Below are positions 7,080 to 15,196 of a DNA stretch of 25,694 nt, piece by piece. Position 1 is the first letter of the stretch. The number at the start of each line of letters is the position of its first letter. The stretch is taken from the NCBI GenBank assembly GCA_023228995.1, contig JALOAD010000047.1:1-25694 (forward strand), written 5' to 3'. The notes beneath the pieces were generated by a model. That model saw nothing but the letters and a program-made list of their open reading frames with translations. It searched no databases and had not been told where the DNA came from. This DNA comes from Candidatus Muiribacterium halophilum (GTDB lineage: Bacteria; Muiribacteriota; Muiribacteriia; Muiribacteriales; Muiribacteriaceae). Position numbers and translations under genes: made by a program.

Positions 7080-9140
7080 TTAAATTTGTTTGAACCTTTC
7101 CATTATTGATTTCATTTCAGTGTCAGATAATCTATCTTCTTGTATTAGTTTATCTTCTGAAATCAATTTTTTAGAATTTGATTCAGTTTTAAGATTTCTG
7201 GTTAACCAAAAATGTTCAATTTGTTGTTCAGTCATTAAGACATCACTTGGGTAAAGTTTAGCTTGAGACAAGATAGACTTTTTAGTTGATTCATTTGTTA
7301 GTTGCCATTTAGCTTTTATTGTATCAGGCATAAGTCTGATTACTCTTTCTTCAAGAGTTTCATTTTTTGATGATAGTGATTCTGCGATTAATGTTAATAC
7401 ATCTTTTGCTGTAAAATAATTACTTTCGCTTATGTGTAGTTTCACTGCTTCTTGATCTTCATTAGATAGAGCATAATAACTATCAATTTGTGATTTATTT
7501 AAGAACTTAAGAAAGTTCAAATCACTTGTTTCAGAAACTTTACGTTTTTTAGCTTCTTCTATTAATTTATCGATTGATTGTGATAAAGCAGATTCTGTGT
7601 TCATATCTAATTCTTTATCTTCAATTTGTTCAGGTTCATCTATTAGTTCTTCAGTTTCTTCAGGAGTTTCTTCAGGTAATAATTGAGTTTCTAAGTCTTT
7701 TGGTACATCTGTGATAACTTCAGGTTTATTAGAAGGACATTCACATGGTTCTTGAGTACATGTACATCTAGGTAATTCTATATCAATATTGATTTCAACT
7801 TCTGGTGTTTCATCTTCTGTTTCATCTTCTGTTTCATCATATTCATGGAAACCAAATTGAATAGGAGTTGGAAACATGTTTTCATCTTCACCAAATCCTT
7901 CATTGATTTTAGTATTGTTTAATCTTTCAACTATCATAGCTTGATATTCAATTGATTTATCAGTTTGTTCAGCTAAGTATTCAGTATAAGCTATATTATT
8001 TTCAGTGTGTTCTGCTAAATATTCACTATAAGCAATGTTATTATCTACATGTTCAGCTAAATATTCACTATAAGCAATATTCTTATCTAAATTTTCAGCA
8101 ATATATTCAGAATAACCAATATTCTTATCTAAATTTTCAGCTAAATATTTACTATAAGCAATGTTATTATCTACATGTTCAGCAATATATTCAGAATAAC
8201 CAATATTCTTATCTAAATTTTCAGCAATATACCCCACATAATCTACTGTTTTTTGTATATTTTCAGCTAAATAATCATTGTGTTCAACTAACTTAGTTGT
8301 TTTATCTTTAAGAGATTTGTTTTCTTTAACAACTACACTTATTTTATTTGCTAAATAATTCATATATTTAACCATGTGTTCATTTTCAGATCTTAGGTTT
8401 TCATAATATGAGATTAATTCTTCCAATTTCTTAGGTTCATATTTACCTTTAGAAATTGCATTCTTAACAGCTTTATGAGCAGCTGTCATTTCATTAACTA
8501 AATGCTCTGAGTATTCAGTTAATTGTTGTTTTGTTACATAATCATTTTTGTTCATATTGAATAATTCATTTATTTTTGACTCATCAGACATTTCATATAT
8601 CCTAAAGTTTGTGTTTTCTACTTCATACCCCAATGATTCATTAAGAGGTTTATTTTCCATCATAGCAGAAGCAAAACCTGGGTCACAAACTAAGTCATAT
8701 GTAAATAATTTCTTAATTGCTACATGTCCATTTCCTTCTGTGACACCTGCTGCTCTTGAAGATACAAATAAAGACAAACCATCATCGATGATTGCCTTAG
8801 CTTCTTTACCATAAGTAGTGCTAAGTAATTTAATCTCACCTCTTACTAAGTTGCTCTCTTTCACATATTCTGTCTTTCTAACAACATGTGATGCTCTTGA
8901 TAAGCTCACTGTGAAGGTCTCAGGATGGTCGAGTTCGCCGAAGGCTGATCCTCCTACTACTTTTTGATTAAACTCTTCTAATACTGGTAAATAATTCTCA
9001 GCCGTGTAAATACGATTATTTCGATTTACTACTGAAAATTCAGTGAAAATTCCTGATAATATGTAATCATTTGGTCTAGTATCAAGTGATTCCTTAATCA
9101 GAGAATTCGTTGAATTTTCTATAATTAATACTGGTTTCAT
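7080..9140 (-). CDS. Fused prohead protease and scaffold protein (gp21-gp22 like)
   Basis: At 686 aa this is far longer than T4 gp21 (about 212 aa). Residues 25-165 are the protease: GELDHPE supplies catalytic H72 and LFVSSRAAG the catalytic serine (S127 or S128), matching the His/Ser pair of the T4 gp21 family. Residues 190-410 are predicted coiled coil and include eight tandem 14-residue units (290-401, YLAEHVDNNIAYSE type). Then come an acidic Glu/Pro-rich linker (about 435-530), containing a CxCxxxxCxC cluster (460-469), and a charged helical C-terminus. The latter parts fit an internal scaffold that the protease degrades after head assembly. T4 encodes these as separate genes 21 and 22. 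It lies directly upstream of gp23 on the same strand. Confidence 0.9.
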   Translation of the reverse strand: MKPVLIIENSTNSLIKESLDTRPNDYILSGIFTEFSVVNRNNRIYTAENYLPVLEEFNQKVVGGSAFGELDHPETFTVSLSRASHVVRKTEYVKESNLVRGEIKLLSTTYGKEAKAIIDDGLSLFVSSRAAGVTEGNGHVAIKKLFTYDLVCDPGFASAMMENKPLNESLGYEVENTNFRIYEMSDESKINELFNMNKNDYVTKQQLTEYSEHLVNEMTAAHKAVKNAISKGKYEPKKLEELISYYENLRSENEHMVKYMNYLANKISVVVKENKSLKDKTTKLVEHNDYLAENIQKTVDYVGYIAENLDKNIGYSEYIAEHVDNNIAYSKYLAENLDKNIGYSEYIAENLDKNIAYSEYLAEHVDNNIAYSEYLAEHTENNIAYTEYLAEQTDKSIEYQAMIVERLNNTKINEGFGEDENMFPTPIQFGFHEYDETEDETEDETPEVEINIDIELPRCTCTQEPCECPSNKPEVITDVPKDLETQLLPEETPEETEELIDEPEQIEDKELDMNTESALSQSIDKLIEEAKKRKVSETSDLNFLKFLNKSQIDSYYALSNEDQEAVKLHISESNYFTAKDVLTLIAESLSSKNETLEERVIRLMPDTIKAKWQLTNESTKKSILSQAKLYPSDVLMTEQQIEHFWLTRNLKTESNSKKLISEDKLIQEDRLSDTEMKSIMERFKQI
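7938..8273 (-). repeat. Eight tandem 42-bp (14-aa) repeats inside the scaffold
   Basis: Units start with Tyr at residues 290, 304, 318, 332, 346, 360, 374 and 388, spaced exactly 14 residues, on the pattern Y-[LI]-A-E-x-x-[DE]-x-x-I-x-Y-x-x. Fourteen residues is two heptads, so the array should form a regular coiled-coil rod. Near-identity of several units at DNA level suggests recent expansion. Confidence 0.9.
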
Positions 9141-9199
9141 TGTATTATAATTTATTTTTATTAAGTATATATTATTATAAAAAACCTTTTTTTAGGGAG

Positions 9200-9214
9200 T
9201 ATGGATTTTTTATA
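9200..9214 (-). repeat. 15-bp direct repeat copy B (TATAAAAAATCCATA)
   Basis: Second exact copy, 60 bases upstream of the protease/scaffold ATG, in the divergent region shared with the homing endonuclease gene. Confidence 0.5.
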
Positions 9215-9241
9215 CAAATGTGTAAAATTTTATTAAAAAAT

Positions 9242-9251
9242 TTAATATATA
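9242..9251 (+). promoter_or_regulatory. Candidate phage promoter motif TTAATATATA (endonuclease)
   Basis: Exact motif copy on the plus strand, 43 bases upstream of the homing endonuclease ATG. Confidence 0.45.
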
Positions 9252-9294
9252 CTAAGCATAATATGGTTATATTGATTAAAAATAAAAATAAAAT

Positions 9295-11022
9295 ATGTTA
9301 ATAACAGAGACTGTAAAAATTAAAATTTCTAAACCAAACCTCAGACATTATAGACAATATTATAATAATATTAAATGTGGTGATCTAATAGATATTAAAG
9401 TTGAGCACTTAACCAAATCAAGCAGAGTTAAGGTAAAATTCAAATGTGATAAATGTGGTAAGGAGAAAGAAGTAGATTATAAATTATATGGTGAATATGG
9501 TCATAATTTTCCAGATTATATTTGTAGAAGTTGTAACTTGGTTAAGAATAACCAGGAAAAATATGGAGTTGATAATGTATTCCAATTAAAAGATGTGAAA
9601 GAAAAAACCAAAGAAACTAATATTAAAAAGTATGGAGTTGAATATATTTCACAATCTAGTGAAATACAAGATAAGATAAAGGAAACATTTAGAAATAAAT
9701 ATGGTACAGATCACCCATTACAAAATAAAGAATTTAGAGAACAATATGATAATGTTATTAAGGAAAAATATGGAGTTGATAATGTATCACAATCACAAGA
9801 AATAAAAGATAAAAAGGTGGAAACTTGTAAAAAGAATCATGGTTATGATTATATTTCACAAGATCCAAACCATAAGCAAAAAATGATTGAAAAAAATATC
9901 AGAATATATGGAACTAAGCATATGTTCCAATCAGAAGAAATCAAAGAAATGATTAAGAAAACTAACTTATTGAAGTATGGTTATGAATATCATTCACAAA
10001 ACCCAGTTATTAAAAAGAAAAGTACAGATTCATATATAAAAACAGCTCACAAGCGGATGAAAAAGGAAAATCCTAATATAATTGATATAAATAACATTGA
10101 TGAAAAAATTACTTTACATTGCCCAATATGTAAAAATAATTATATAATAGGTTTCAATTTATATTATAGTAGAAGACATTTCAAAACTTGTATATGCACT
10201 AACTGTAACCCAATTGGTTCTATACAATCTGGTTCAGAGCTTATGTTATTACAATATATCAAAAGTGTTTATAGTGGTGAGATAAGGACTGGTGTTAGAG
10301 ATTTTGGTAAAGAGTTAGATATTTACCTACCAGAGCTTAATTTAGCATTTGAGTTTAATGGTTTATATTGGCATTCATTTTTACATAAGACTATTGATTA
10401 TCATTACTTAAAAACAAAAATGGCAAATGATAATGGTATAGATTTATATCATATCTGGGAAGATGATTGGGTAAAAAAGAATAATATTATTTTATCAATG
10501 ATTAATGAGAGGTTAAATATTTCACCAATAATAGATATTAATAACTTGGAATTAAAAATTGTTAGTAAAAAAGAAAAATCTAATTTCCTATCAATAAATC
10601 ATATACATGGAGATATTACATCAAGTGTTAATATAGGTTTATATTTAGGTTCTGAATTAGTTTCATTAGCTATTTTTATGAAGAGAAGTGAGAATTATGA
10701 GTTATTAAGATTTTGTAATAAATTAGGAGTGAGTATACCAAAAGCTTTGGATAAAATTATTAATTATTTCATAAATAATTATAATATGAATCTTACAACA
10801 ATAGTTGATAATTCATATAGAAATAGTAGATTATATGAAGATATTGGATTTGCATATGATAAAGATGTTTTATGTGATTTCCAATATATATCTAAGAATG
10901 TTAGAGTTAATAAAAAGGAGCTTAGTAAATTAAATCTACAATCAGGTGATTTACATAGGCTTATATATGATGCTGGAAAAATTAAATATAAATATGATAA
11001 TAACAAGAGAAATAGAGGTTAA
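9295..11022 (+). CDS. Homing endonuclease, Vsr-like nuclease with zinc and 23-aa repeat DNA-binding units
   Basis: A 575-aa modular protein. Residues 51-80 hold a zinc knuckle (CDKCG ... CRSC). Residues 89-249 are seven tandem 23-residue units of the KYGVDNVSQSxEIKxK type, probably DNA-binding helices. A second CPIC...CxxC knuckle lies at 276-304. Residues 310-395 form a Vsr/EDxHD-type nuclease: GKELDIYLPELNLAFEFNG then LYWH, giving candidate catalytic E340, D342, E353 and H360. The C-terminal part (420-535) has INHIHGD, YELLRFC and LYEDIGF elements common in phage free-standing homing endonucleases. It is plus-strand and sits inside the otherwise minus-strand head gene cluster, consistent with a selfish insertion. 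No intron or intein boundaries were seen. Its 3' end overlaps a truncated paralogue. Confidence 0.88.
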   Translation: MLITETVKIKISKPNLRHYRQYYNNIKCGDLIDIKVEHLTKSSRVKVKFKCDKCGKEKEVDYKLYGEYGHNFPDYICRSCNLVKNNQEKYGVDNVFQLKDVKEKTKETNIKKYGVEYISQSSEIQDKIKETFRNKYGTDHPLQNKEFREQYDNVIKEKYGVDNVSQSQEIKDKKVETCKKNHGYDYISQDPNHKQKMIEKNIRIYGTKHMFQSEEIKEMIKKTNLLKYGYEYHSQNPVIKKKSTDSYIKTAHKRMKKENPNIIDINNIDEKITLHCPICKNNYIIGFNLYYSRRHFKTCICTNCNPIGSIQSGSELMLLQYIKSVYSGEIRTGVRDFGKELDIYLPELNLAFEFNGLYWHSFLHKTIDYHYLKTKMANDNGIDLYHIWEDDWVKKNNIILSMINERLNISPIIDINNLELKIVSKKEKSNFLSINHIHGDITSSVNIGLYLGSELVSLAIFMKRSENYELLRFCNKLGVSIPKALDKIINYFINNYNMNLTTIVDNSYRNSRLYEDIGFAYDKDVLCDFQYISKNVRVNKKELSKLNLQSGDLHRLIYDAGKIKYKYDNNKRNRG

Positions 11023-11335
11023 AATATTAGATATAAATATTGAATATTATAATAATTTAGGATTTGAAGTATATGTTGGTGATGTTATCAATATACCAAT
11101 TGAATTATTATCAAGTGGTTCACATTATAAAATATTATGTAAGTGTGATGGATGTGGTTGTGAGAAGGAGGTTTTATTTAAGAATTACTTAAAGTATGGG
11201 AATGAGTTTGGTGTTTATTATTGTAGAAAGTGTAGTGAAGATAAAAGGAAGAAAACTTTGAAAAAAAATTATGGAGTTGAGTATCCTTTACAGAATATTA
11301 AAATACTAAATAAAAAAAATAGGAAGAAAGAGTAG
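10994..11335 (+). pseudogene. Truncated second homing endonuclease (N-terminal domain only)
   Basis: A 113-aa frame whose start MIITREIEVKI aligns with MLITETVKIKI of the gene before it, followed by the same YYNN, GDVI and CDGCGCEKE...YCRKC zinc knuckle and one KKNYGVEYPLQN repeat unit, then a stop. The repeat array, second zinc knuckle and nuclease domain are all absent. ATG 10994 is chosen because homology begins there, although the frame opens at 10946. It overlaps the end of the full-length gene by 29 bases in another frame. It is either a decayed paralogue, or a small DNA-binding protein kept for regulation; the clean reading frame leaves the latter possible. Confidence 0.7.
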
Positions 11336-11366
11336 ATTTATCAATATATAATAATAAAAAGTACAT

Positions 11367-13217
11367 ATGGAATATGATAAAATATTAGAGGGAATTATTG
11401 AATTTAATACAAATGGAGTTGGTTTTGTAAATTATGATAATATTACATATAGAATTGAATCTACAAGAGATGCATTACATTTAGATACAGTTAAAATTGG
11501 TATAGATAGATATGATAACATTGGTGATGTTATAGAAGTTTTAAAAAGAAATAAGACACAATTTGTAGGGAAGATTTCAGTTCGTAAAAAGAAAGCAAGA
11601 GTTATAGCAGATAATCCAAGAATACATAAAAGTTTCAATGTTGATGCCTCTAATTTAGAGAGTGGTATGAAAGTATTAGTAGAGATATTAAAATGGGAAT
11701 ATCCAAAAGAACCTATGTGTAATATAGTGAAAATATTAGGTAATAAAGGTGAAAATGAAACTGAAATGAATGCAATTATGTTAGAGTTTGGATTACCAAT
11801 GGATTTTGATGAAGATTCTTTACTATCAGCAGAAGAAATCTCAGATATTATAACAAATGAAGATATTAAAGAACGTAGAGATATGAGAAATGATATATCT
11901 TTCACTATAGATCCTACTGATAGTAAAGATTTTGATGATTCATTAAGTATCAAGAAATTAGAAGATAATTTATATGAGATAGGAGTTCATATAGCTGATG
12001 TAACTCATTATGTTAAAGAAAATTCAATACTTGATAAAGTAGCTTATAAAAGAGGAACTTCTGTGTATTTAGTTGATAGGTGTGTTCCAATGTTACCAGA
12101 AAGATTAAGTAATAACATATGTTCTTTGAATCCAAATGTTGATAGATTAACATTTTCAGTAGTTTATAAAATGAATGGAAGTGGTAAGATATTAGATACT
12201 TGGTTTGGAAAAACCATAACCCACTCAAATAGAAGATTTACATATGATGAAGTACAATCAATGATAGATGGTGAGGAGGGTGATTACAAAGATGAAATAT
12301 TAATATTAAATAACATAGCTAAGAAAATTAGACATAAAAGAGTTAATAATGGTTCAATGGAGATAGGTGGTGTAGAAGTAAAATTCAAATTAGATGCTGA
12401 TAATAAAAAACCAATTGGGGTTTATTTAAAAGAACAAAAGGATGCTAATAAACTTATAGAAGAATTTATGTTATTAGCTAATAAAAGTGTAGCTGAAATA
12501 ATTAAAGAGAAATTAAAAGTATGTGTTAATCGTATTCACCCAGAGCCTAATTATGAAAAATTAGAGGAGTTGAAACATGTTGCTAAATGTTTAGGATATA
12601 ACCTTGATATTACTGAGAAAAATCTAAGAGGTAGCATAAATCAATTATTAATTGATGTTATTGGGAAACCTGAAGAAAATATGATTAATACAATGATAGT
12701 GCGTTGTCAATCAAAGGCTTATTATTCTACAAGTAATATAGGGCATTTTGGTTTGAACTTCAAAGACTATTGTCATTTCACTTCATGTATACGTAGATAT
12801 AGTGACATTAAAACTCATCGTTTGTTAGAAAATACATTATTACATTATAAAAATAAAGTAGATAAGAAAAAATTAGAAGAAACATGTAAACATATTTCTA
12901 ATAGAGAGGCTTTAGCTTGTAAAGCAGAAAGAGAATCTGTTAAATATAAACAAGCTGAATATTTACAAGATAAAATAGGTCAAGTATTTGATGCCGTTAT
13001 AAATGGTATTCAAAAATATGGGATTTTTATTGAAACTACTATAGAAAAATGTGATGGTCTTATTAGATTTTCAGAAACACATACAAAATGGCACAATGTT
13101 AATGATTTTACTGTGATTAACGACTCTGGTAAAGTATACAAAATAGGAGATATTGTTAAAGTTAAAGTAGTTAATGTTAATGTAGATATGAAGCAAGTTA
13201 ATTTCAAATTATTATAA
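11367..13217 (+). CDS. rnr: RNase R/RNase II family 3'-5' exoribonuclease
   Basis: A processive 3'-5' hydrolytic exoribonuclease of 616 aa. Residues 1-150 hold OB/cold-shock-like RNA-binding regions (EGIIEFNTNGVGFVNYD). The RNB catalytic domain begins near residue 175, with TIDPTDSKDFDDS carrying the four metal-binding aspartates D182, D188, D190 and D191, and continues through VHIADVTHYV, RGTSVYLVD, PMLPERLSN and a C-terminal CIRRYSD. An S1 domain follows (about 535-616: AVINGIQKYGIFIE). It lacks the N-terminal helix-turn-helix and basic tail of many bacterial RNase R proteins, so it is shorter than the usual 700-800 aa. It may have a TCAATATATA promoter variant upstream. In bacteria this enzyme degrades nonstop mRNA alongside tmRNA. 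It converges on the portal gene. Confidence 0.95.
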   Translation: MEYDKILEGIIEFNTNGVGFVNYDNITYRIESTRDALHLDTVKIGIDRYDNIGDVIEVLKRNKTQFVGKISVRKKKARVIADNPRIHKSFNVDASNLESGMKVLVEILKWEYPKEPMCNIVKILGNKGENETEMNAIMLEFGLPMDFDEDSLLSAEEISDIITNEDIKERRDMRNDISFTIDPTDSKDFDDSLSIKKLEDNLYEIGVHIADVTHYVKENSILDKVAYKRGTSVYLVDRCVPMLPERLSNNICSLNPNVDRLTFSVVYKMNGSGKILDTWFGKTITHSNRRFTYDEVQSMIDGEEGDYKDEILILNNIAKKIRHKRVNNGSMEIGGVEVKFKLDADNKKPIGVYLKEQKDANKLIEEFMLLANKSVAEIIKEKLKVCVNRIHPEPNYEKLEELKHVAKCLGYNLDITEKNLRGSINQLLIDVIGKPEENMINTMIVRCQSKAYYSTSNIGHFGLNFKDYCHFTSCIRRYSDIKTHRLLENTLLHYKNKVDKKKLEETCKHISNREALACKAERESVKYKQAEYLQDKIGQVFDAVINGIQKYGIFIETTIEKCDGLIRFSETHTKWHNVNDFTVINDSGKVYKIGDIVKVKVVNVNVDMKQVNFKLL

Positions 13218-13221
13218 AAAT

Positions 13222-13250
13222 AAAAAACCTCTCAATTGAGAGGTTTTTTT
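13222..13250. terminator. Bidirectional intrinsic terminator
   Basis: CCTCTC-AATT-GAGAGG (13228-13243) is flanked by six A and seven T, between the convergent RNase R and portal genes. Confidence 0.9.
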
Positions 13251-13251
13251 A

Positions 13252-14946
13252 TTAGAATTCAAATTCTGTTCCAGTTTCTTCTATATCACTACTATCTTCT
13301 GGTTGTGATTGTGAAGTTGTTTTATCTTCATCACTTGTTTCAGATGGCATTTCAAATGATGATTCACTAGATTCACTTTCAAATCCACCACTATCAATAT
13401 CTTCTCCAGAAGCAAAACTATTAGAATATTTTGTCCAATATTTTTGATTTTGTGCTTTTTCTTCTGCTGTTAACTTAAATACATTATCTATCAAATATTC
13501 AATATGGAAGTATGGTTTTTCACCATCCATAACCCCAGCTAATGTGTTAAATATTTCTGCTTTTTTTGCTAAGTTGTTTAATTTTTTCCATTCTTCAAAT
13601 ACTTGATTGCTATTAAAACTAATATCCATTTGATTCAAAATGATTTCATCATTTTTGAGTTCAGGAAATTCTATAAGCATTTGTAATTTTAATGGCTTAG
13701 TAATCAATTCTTTGAAATTTGCTCTTAATCTGTTAATAAAATTATAAAATTTTATTTCATCTCTAGTCATATCAGAAGAATCATTAATTAAATTACCTCC
13801 ACCATTTTCCTTATCAAATCTTTGAAATGGAATTTTAGAAGCTCTTTTGAGAGCATTATAAAACCAGGTAAGCATATCGGATTCATTAAGATTATGACCT
13901 TCTGGGGAAACAAGATCCATTGATGGAGTTCCTGCATCACTTTGAGGAAACCATATTTGTTTATTATATGGTAAATGTTTAGAACCATTTATATTAAGAG
14001 TCCCTGTCGAATCATCCCATTCAACTTCCTCTGAATAATCATGTATTAATTGTCCTATTTGTTCCTCTGCTTTTTGTTTAGATAACCCATTAACAGGTAT
14101 TGTAAATTTTTGATAAACTGTAGCATTAATTATATTGAACATAATTCTTGTTTGTTCAAGAATTTTCAATTGATTATATGGTTTAATTAAACCCTCTACA
14201 TATGATATTTCCGAAAATTCATTTTGAGATGAATAAGAAACATATACAATTTGTGAATCCAAGAAAATTCTTCTTAATTGTGGATCTTCTGGAAATTGTA
14301 TCCACAAATGTCCAATACTTGGTTCAAAAGCTGGTACTAAAGTATCTGGACTAAGTCGTGCAAAACCGATTATATTTTTTTTCCTATCATCATATATAAT
14401 TTCAACTGCAATATAACCATCAATTAAGAAATCTTTCAACATTGTCCATGCTGTTATACCATCAGAGAAACCATATTTATTGTATATTTTCTCAAAACAT
14501 TCAATATATTTATCTTGAACTTCTTGACTATAATCATTAGATATAGCTCTTGGAAAACAAAAATCTCTTTCATCATTATATAATATGCATTCATCTGCAA
14601 TTGATGTCACAAAATCTCTAATTTCATCTTTAATTGAATATTCTCTTAGAATTCTCTTCTTATCAGCATATGATTTGTCAAGATATGGTATTGATTTTTT
14701 ATTTAATACAGAGGCTATTGCTCTTGAACTAAAAAATGAATATAATGATTCCCCTCTAGATGCAAATGGATCTTCTGTTATAGAGATACCAACTTGATTA
14801 CGTACAATCATTTCATTGAAATTCATACCATATGATGATATACCTCTTAATATTCTACTAAACAAACCTCTATTTTCAACTGCTGAATTAGTATAATTAA
14901 AATTCAAATCATTCTGAATATTATTTACATTATTATATGATGCCAT
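13252..14946 (-). CDS. 20: Portal vertex protein (T4 gp20-like)
   Basis: Forms the dodecameric ring through which DNA enters and leaves the head. The 564-aa length is near T4 gp20 (524 aa). The order of segments matches the family: an early REYSIKDEIRDFVTSIADECI helix, a GYIAVEIIYDD strand, RLSPDTLVPAF, the VYVSYS beta-turn, KILEQTRIMFNIINATVYQKFTIPV before the KAEEQIGQLI stretch, KQIWFPQSDAG, and LTWFYNALKRASKIPFQRF. The last 60 residues are a Ser/Glu/Asp-rich acidic tail, probably disordered and an addition relative to T4. Its ATG lies inside the end of the small HTH gene (14-base overlap), so the two are translationally linked. A plus-strand island separates it from gp21/22 and gp23. Confidence 0.93.
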   Translation of the reverse strand: MASYNNVNNIQNDLNFNYTNSAVENRGLFSRILRGISSYGMNFNEMIVRNQVGISITEDPFASRGESLYSFFSSRAIASVLNKKSIPYLDKSYADKKRILREYSIKDEIRDFVTSIADECILYNDERDFCFPRAISNDYSQEVQDKYIECFEKIYNKYGFSDGITAWTMLKDFLIDGYIAVEIIYDDRKKNIIGFARLSPDTLVPAFEPSIGHLWIQFPEDPQLRRIFLDSQIVYVSYSSQNEFSEISYVEGLIKPYNQLKILEQTRIMFNIINATVYQKFTIPVNGLSKQKAEEQIGQLIHDYSEEVEWDDSTGTLNINGSKHLPYNKQIWFPQSDAGTPSMDLVSPEGHNLNESDMLTWFYNALKRASKIPFQRFDKENGGGNLINDSSDMTRDEIKFYNFINRLRANFKELITKPLKLQMLIEFPELKNDEIILNQMDISFNSNQVFEEWKKLNNLAKKAEIFNTLAGVMDGEKPYFHIEYLIDNVFKLTAEEKAQNQKYWTKYSNSFASGEDIDSGGFESESSESSFEMPSETSDEDKTTSQSQPEDSSDIEETGTEFEF

Positions 14947-15118
14947 TTTCTTTGTTTTCTTTTTCTTTGTTTTCTTTTTGTTTATTTTTATAAACTAAAT
15001 CATGATATATATATCTACCAGATGATAAAATACGAAATTCAATCCAACTTTTTTTTAACCAATTTGATAAAGTACACCTATTGATTCTATACTTTTCCAT
15101 TACTTCCTTTACCTTCAT
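14933..15118 (-). CDS. Small helix-turn-helix protein
   Basis: A 61-aa protein. Residues 1-45 (VKEVMEKYRINRCTLSNWLK, then GRYIYHDLVY) fit a MerR/excisionase-type helix-turn-helix with a short wing, implying DNA binding. The C-terminus is a low-complexity KENKEKENKEN tract encoded by a purine-rich repeat (14940-14975) prone to length change. The gene overlaps the portal start by 14 bases and has a TTAATATATA motif 16 bases upstream, so it leads the portal transcript. It may regulate that transcript or be a small terminase-like DNA-binding adaptor; nothing decides between these. Confidence 0.75.
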   Translation of the reverse strand: MKVKEVMEKYRINRCTLSNWLKKSWIEFRILSSGRYIYHDLVYKNKQKENKEKENKENGII

Positions 15119-15134
15119 ATTTTATATTTTTATT

Positions 15135-15144
15135 TATATATTAA
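15135..15144 (-). promoter_or_regulatory. Candidate phage promoter motif TTAATATATA (HTH-portal)
   Basis: Exact motif copy 16 bases upstream of the HTH gene ATG. Confidence 0.5.
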
Positions 15145-15196
15145 AAAACCTTCTCTATTTCTATATTTTCATATAAATTTTCAAAAAATACTTAGA

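Noticed and set aside
7938-8273. Regular 42-bp tandem repeats that could be mistaken for a CRISPR array, and an open frame on the opposite strand (7952-8296).
   Set aside because: There are no spacers, the repeats are in frame with the scaffold gene as 14-residue units, and the opposite frame is only the antisense image of the repeats.
9295-11335. Group I intron or intein around the homing endonuclease.
   Set aside because: Flanking genes are intact and on the opposite strand or separately initiated, and no split gene was seen, so the endonuclease is treated as free-standing.
11432-11953. A 173-codon open frame on the minus strand.
   Set aside because: It lies wholly antisense to the RNase R gene, whose conserved motifs prove the plus strand is coding; low GC makes long antisense frames common.
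13788-13988. A 66-codon minus-strand frame inside the portal gene.
   Set aside because: It is an out-of-frame overlap of a well-supported gp20 homologue with no family resemblance.
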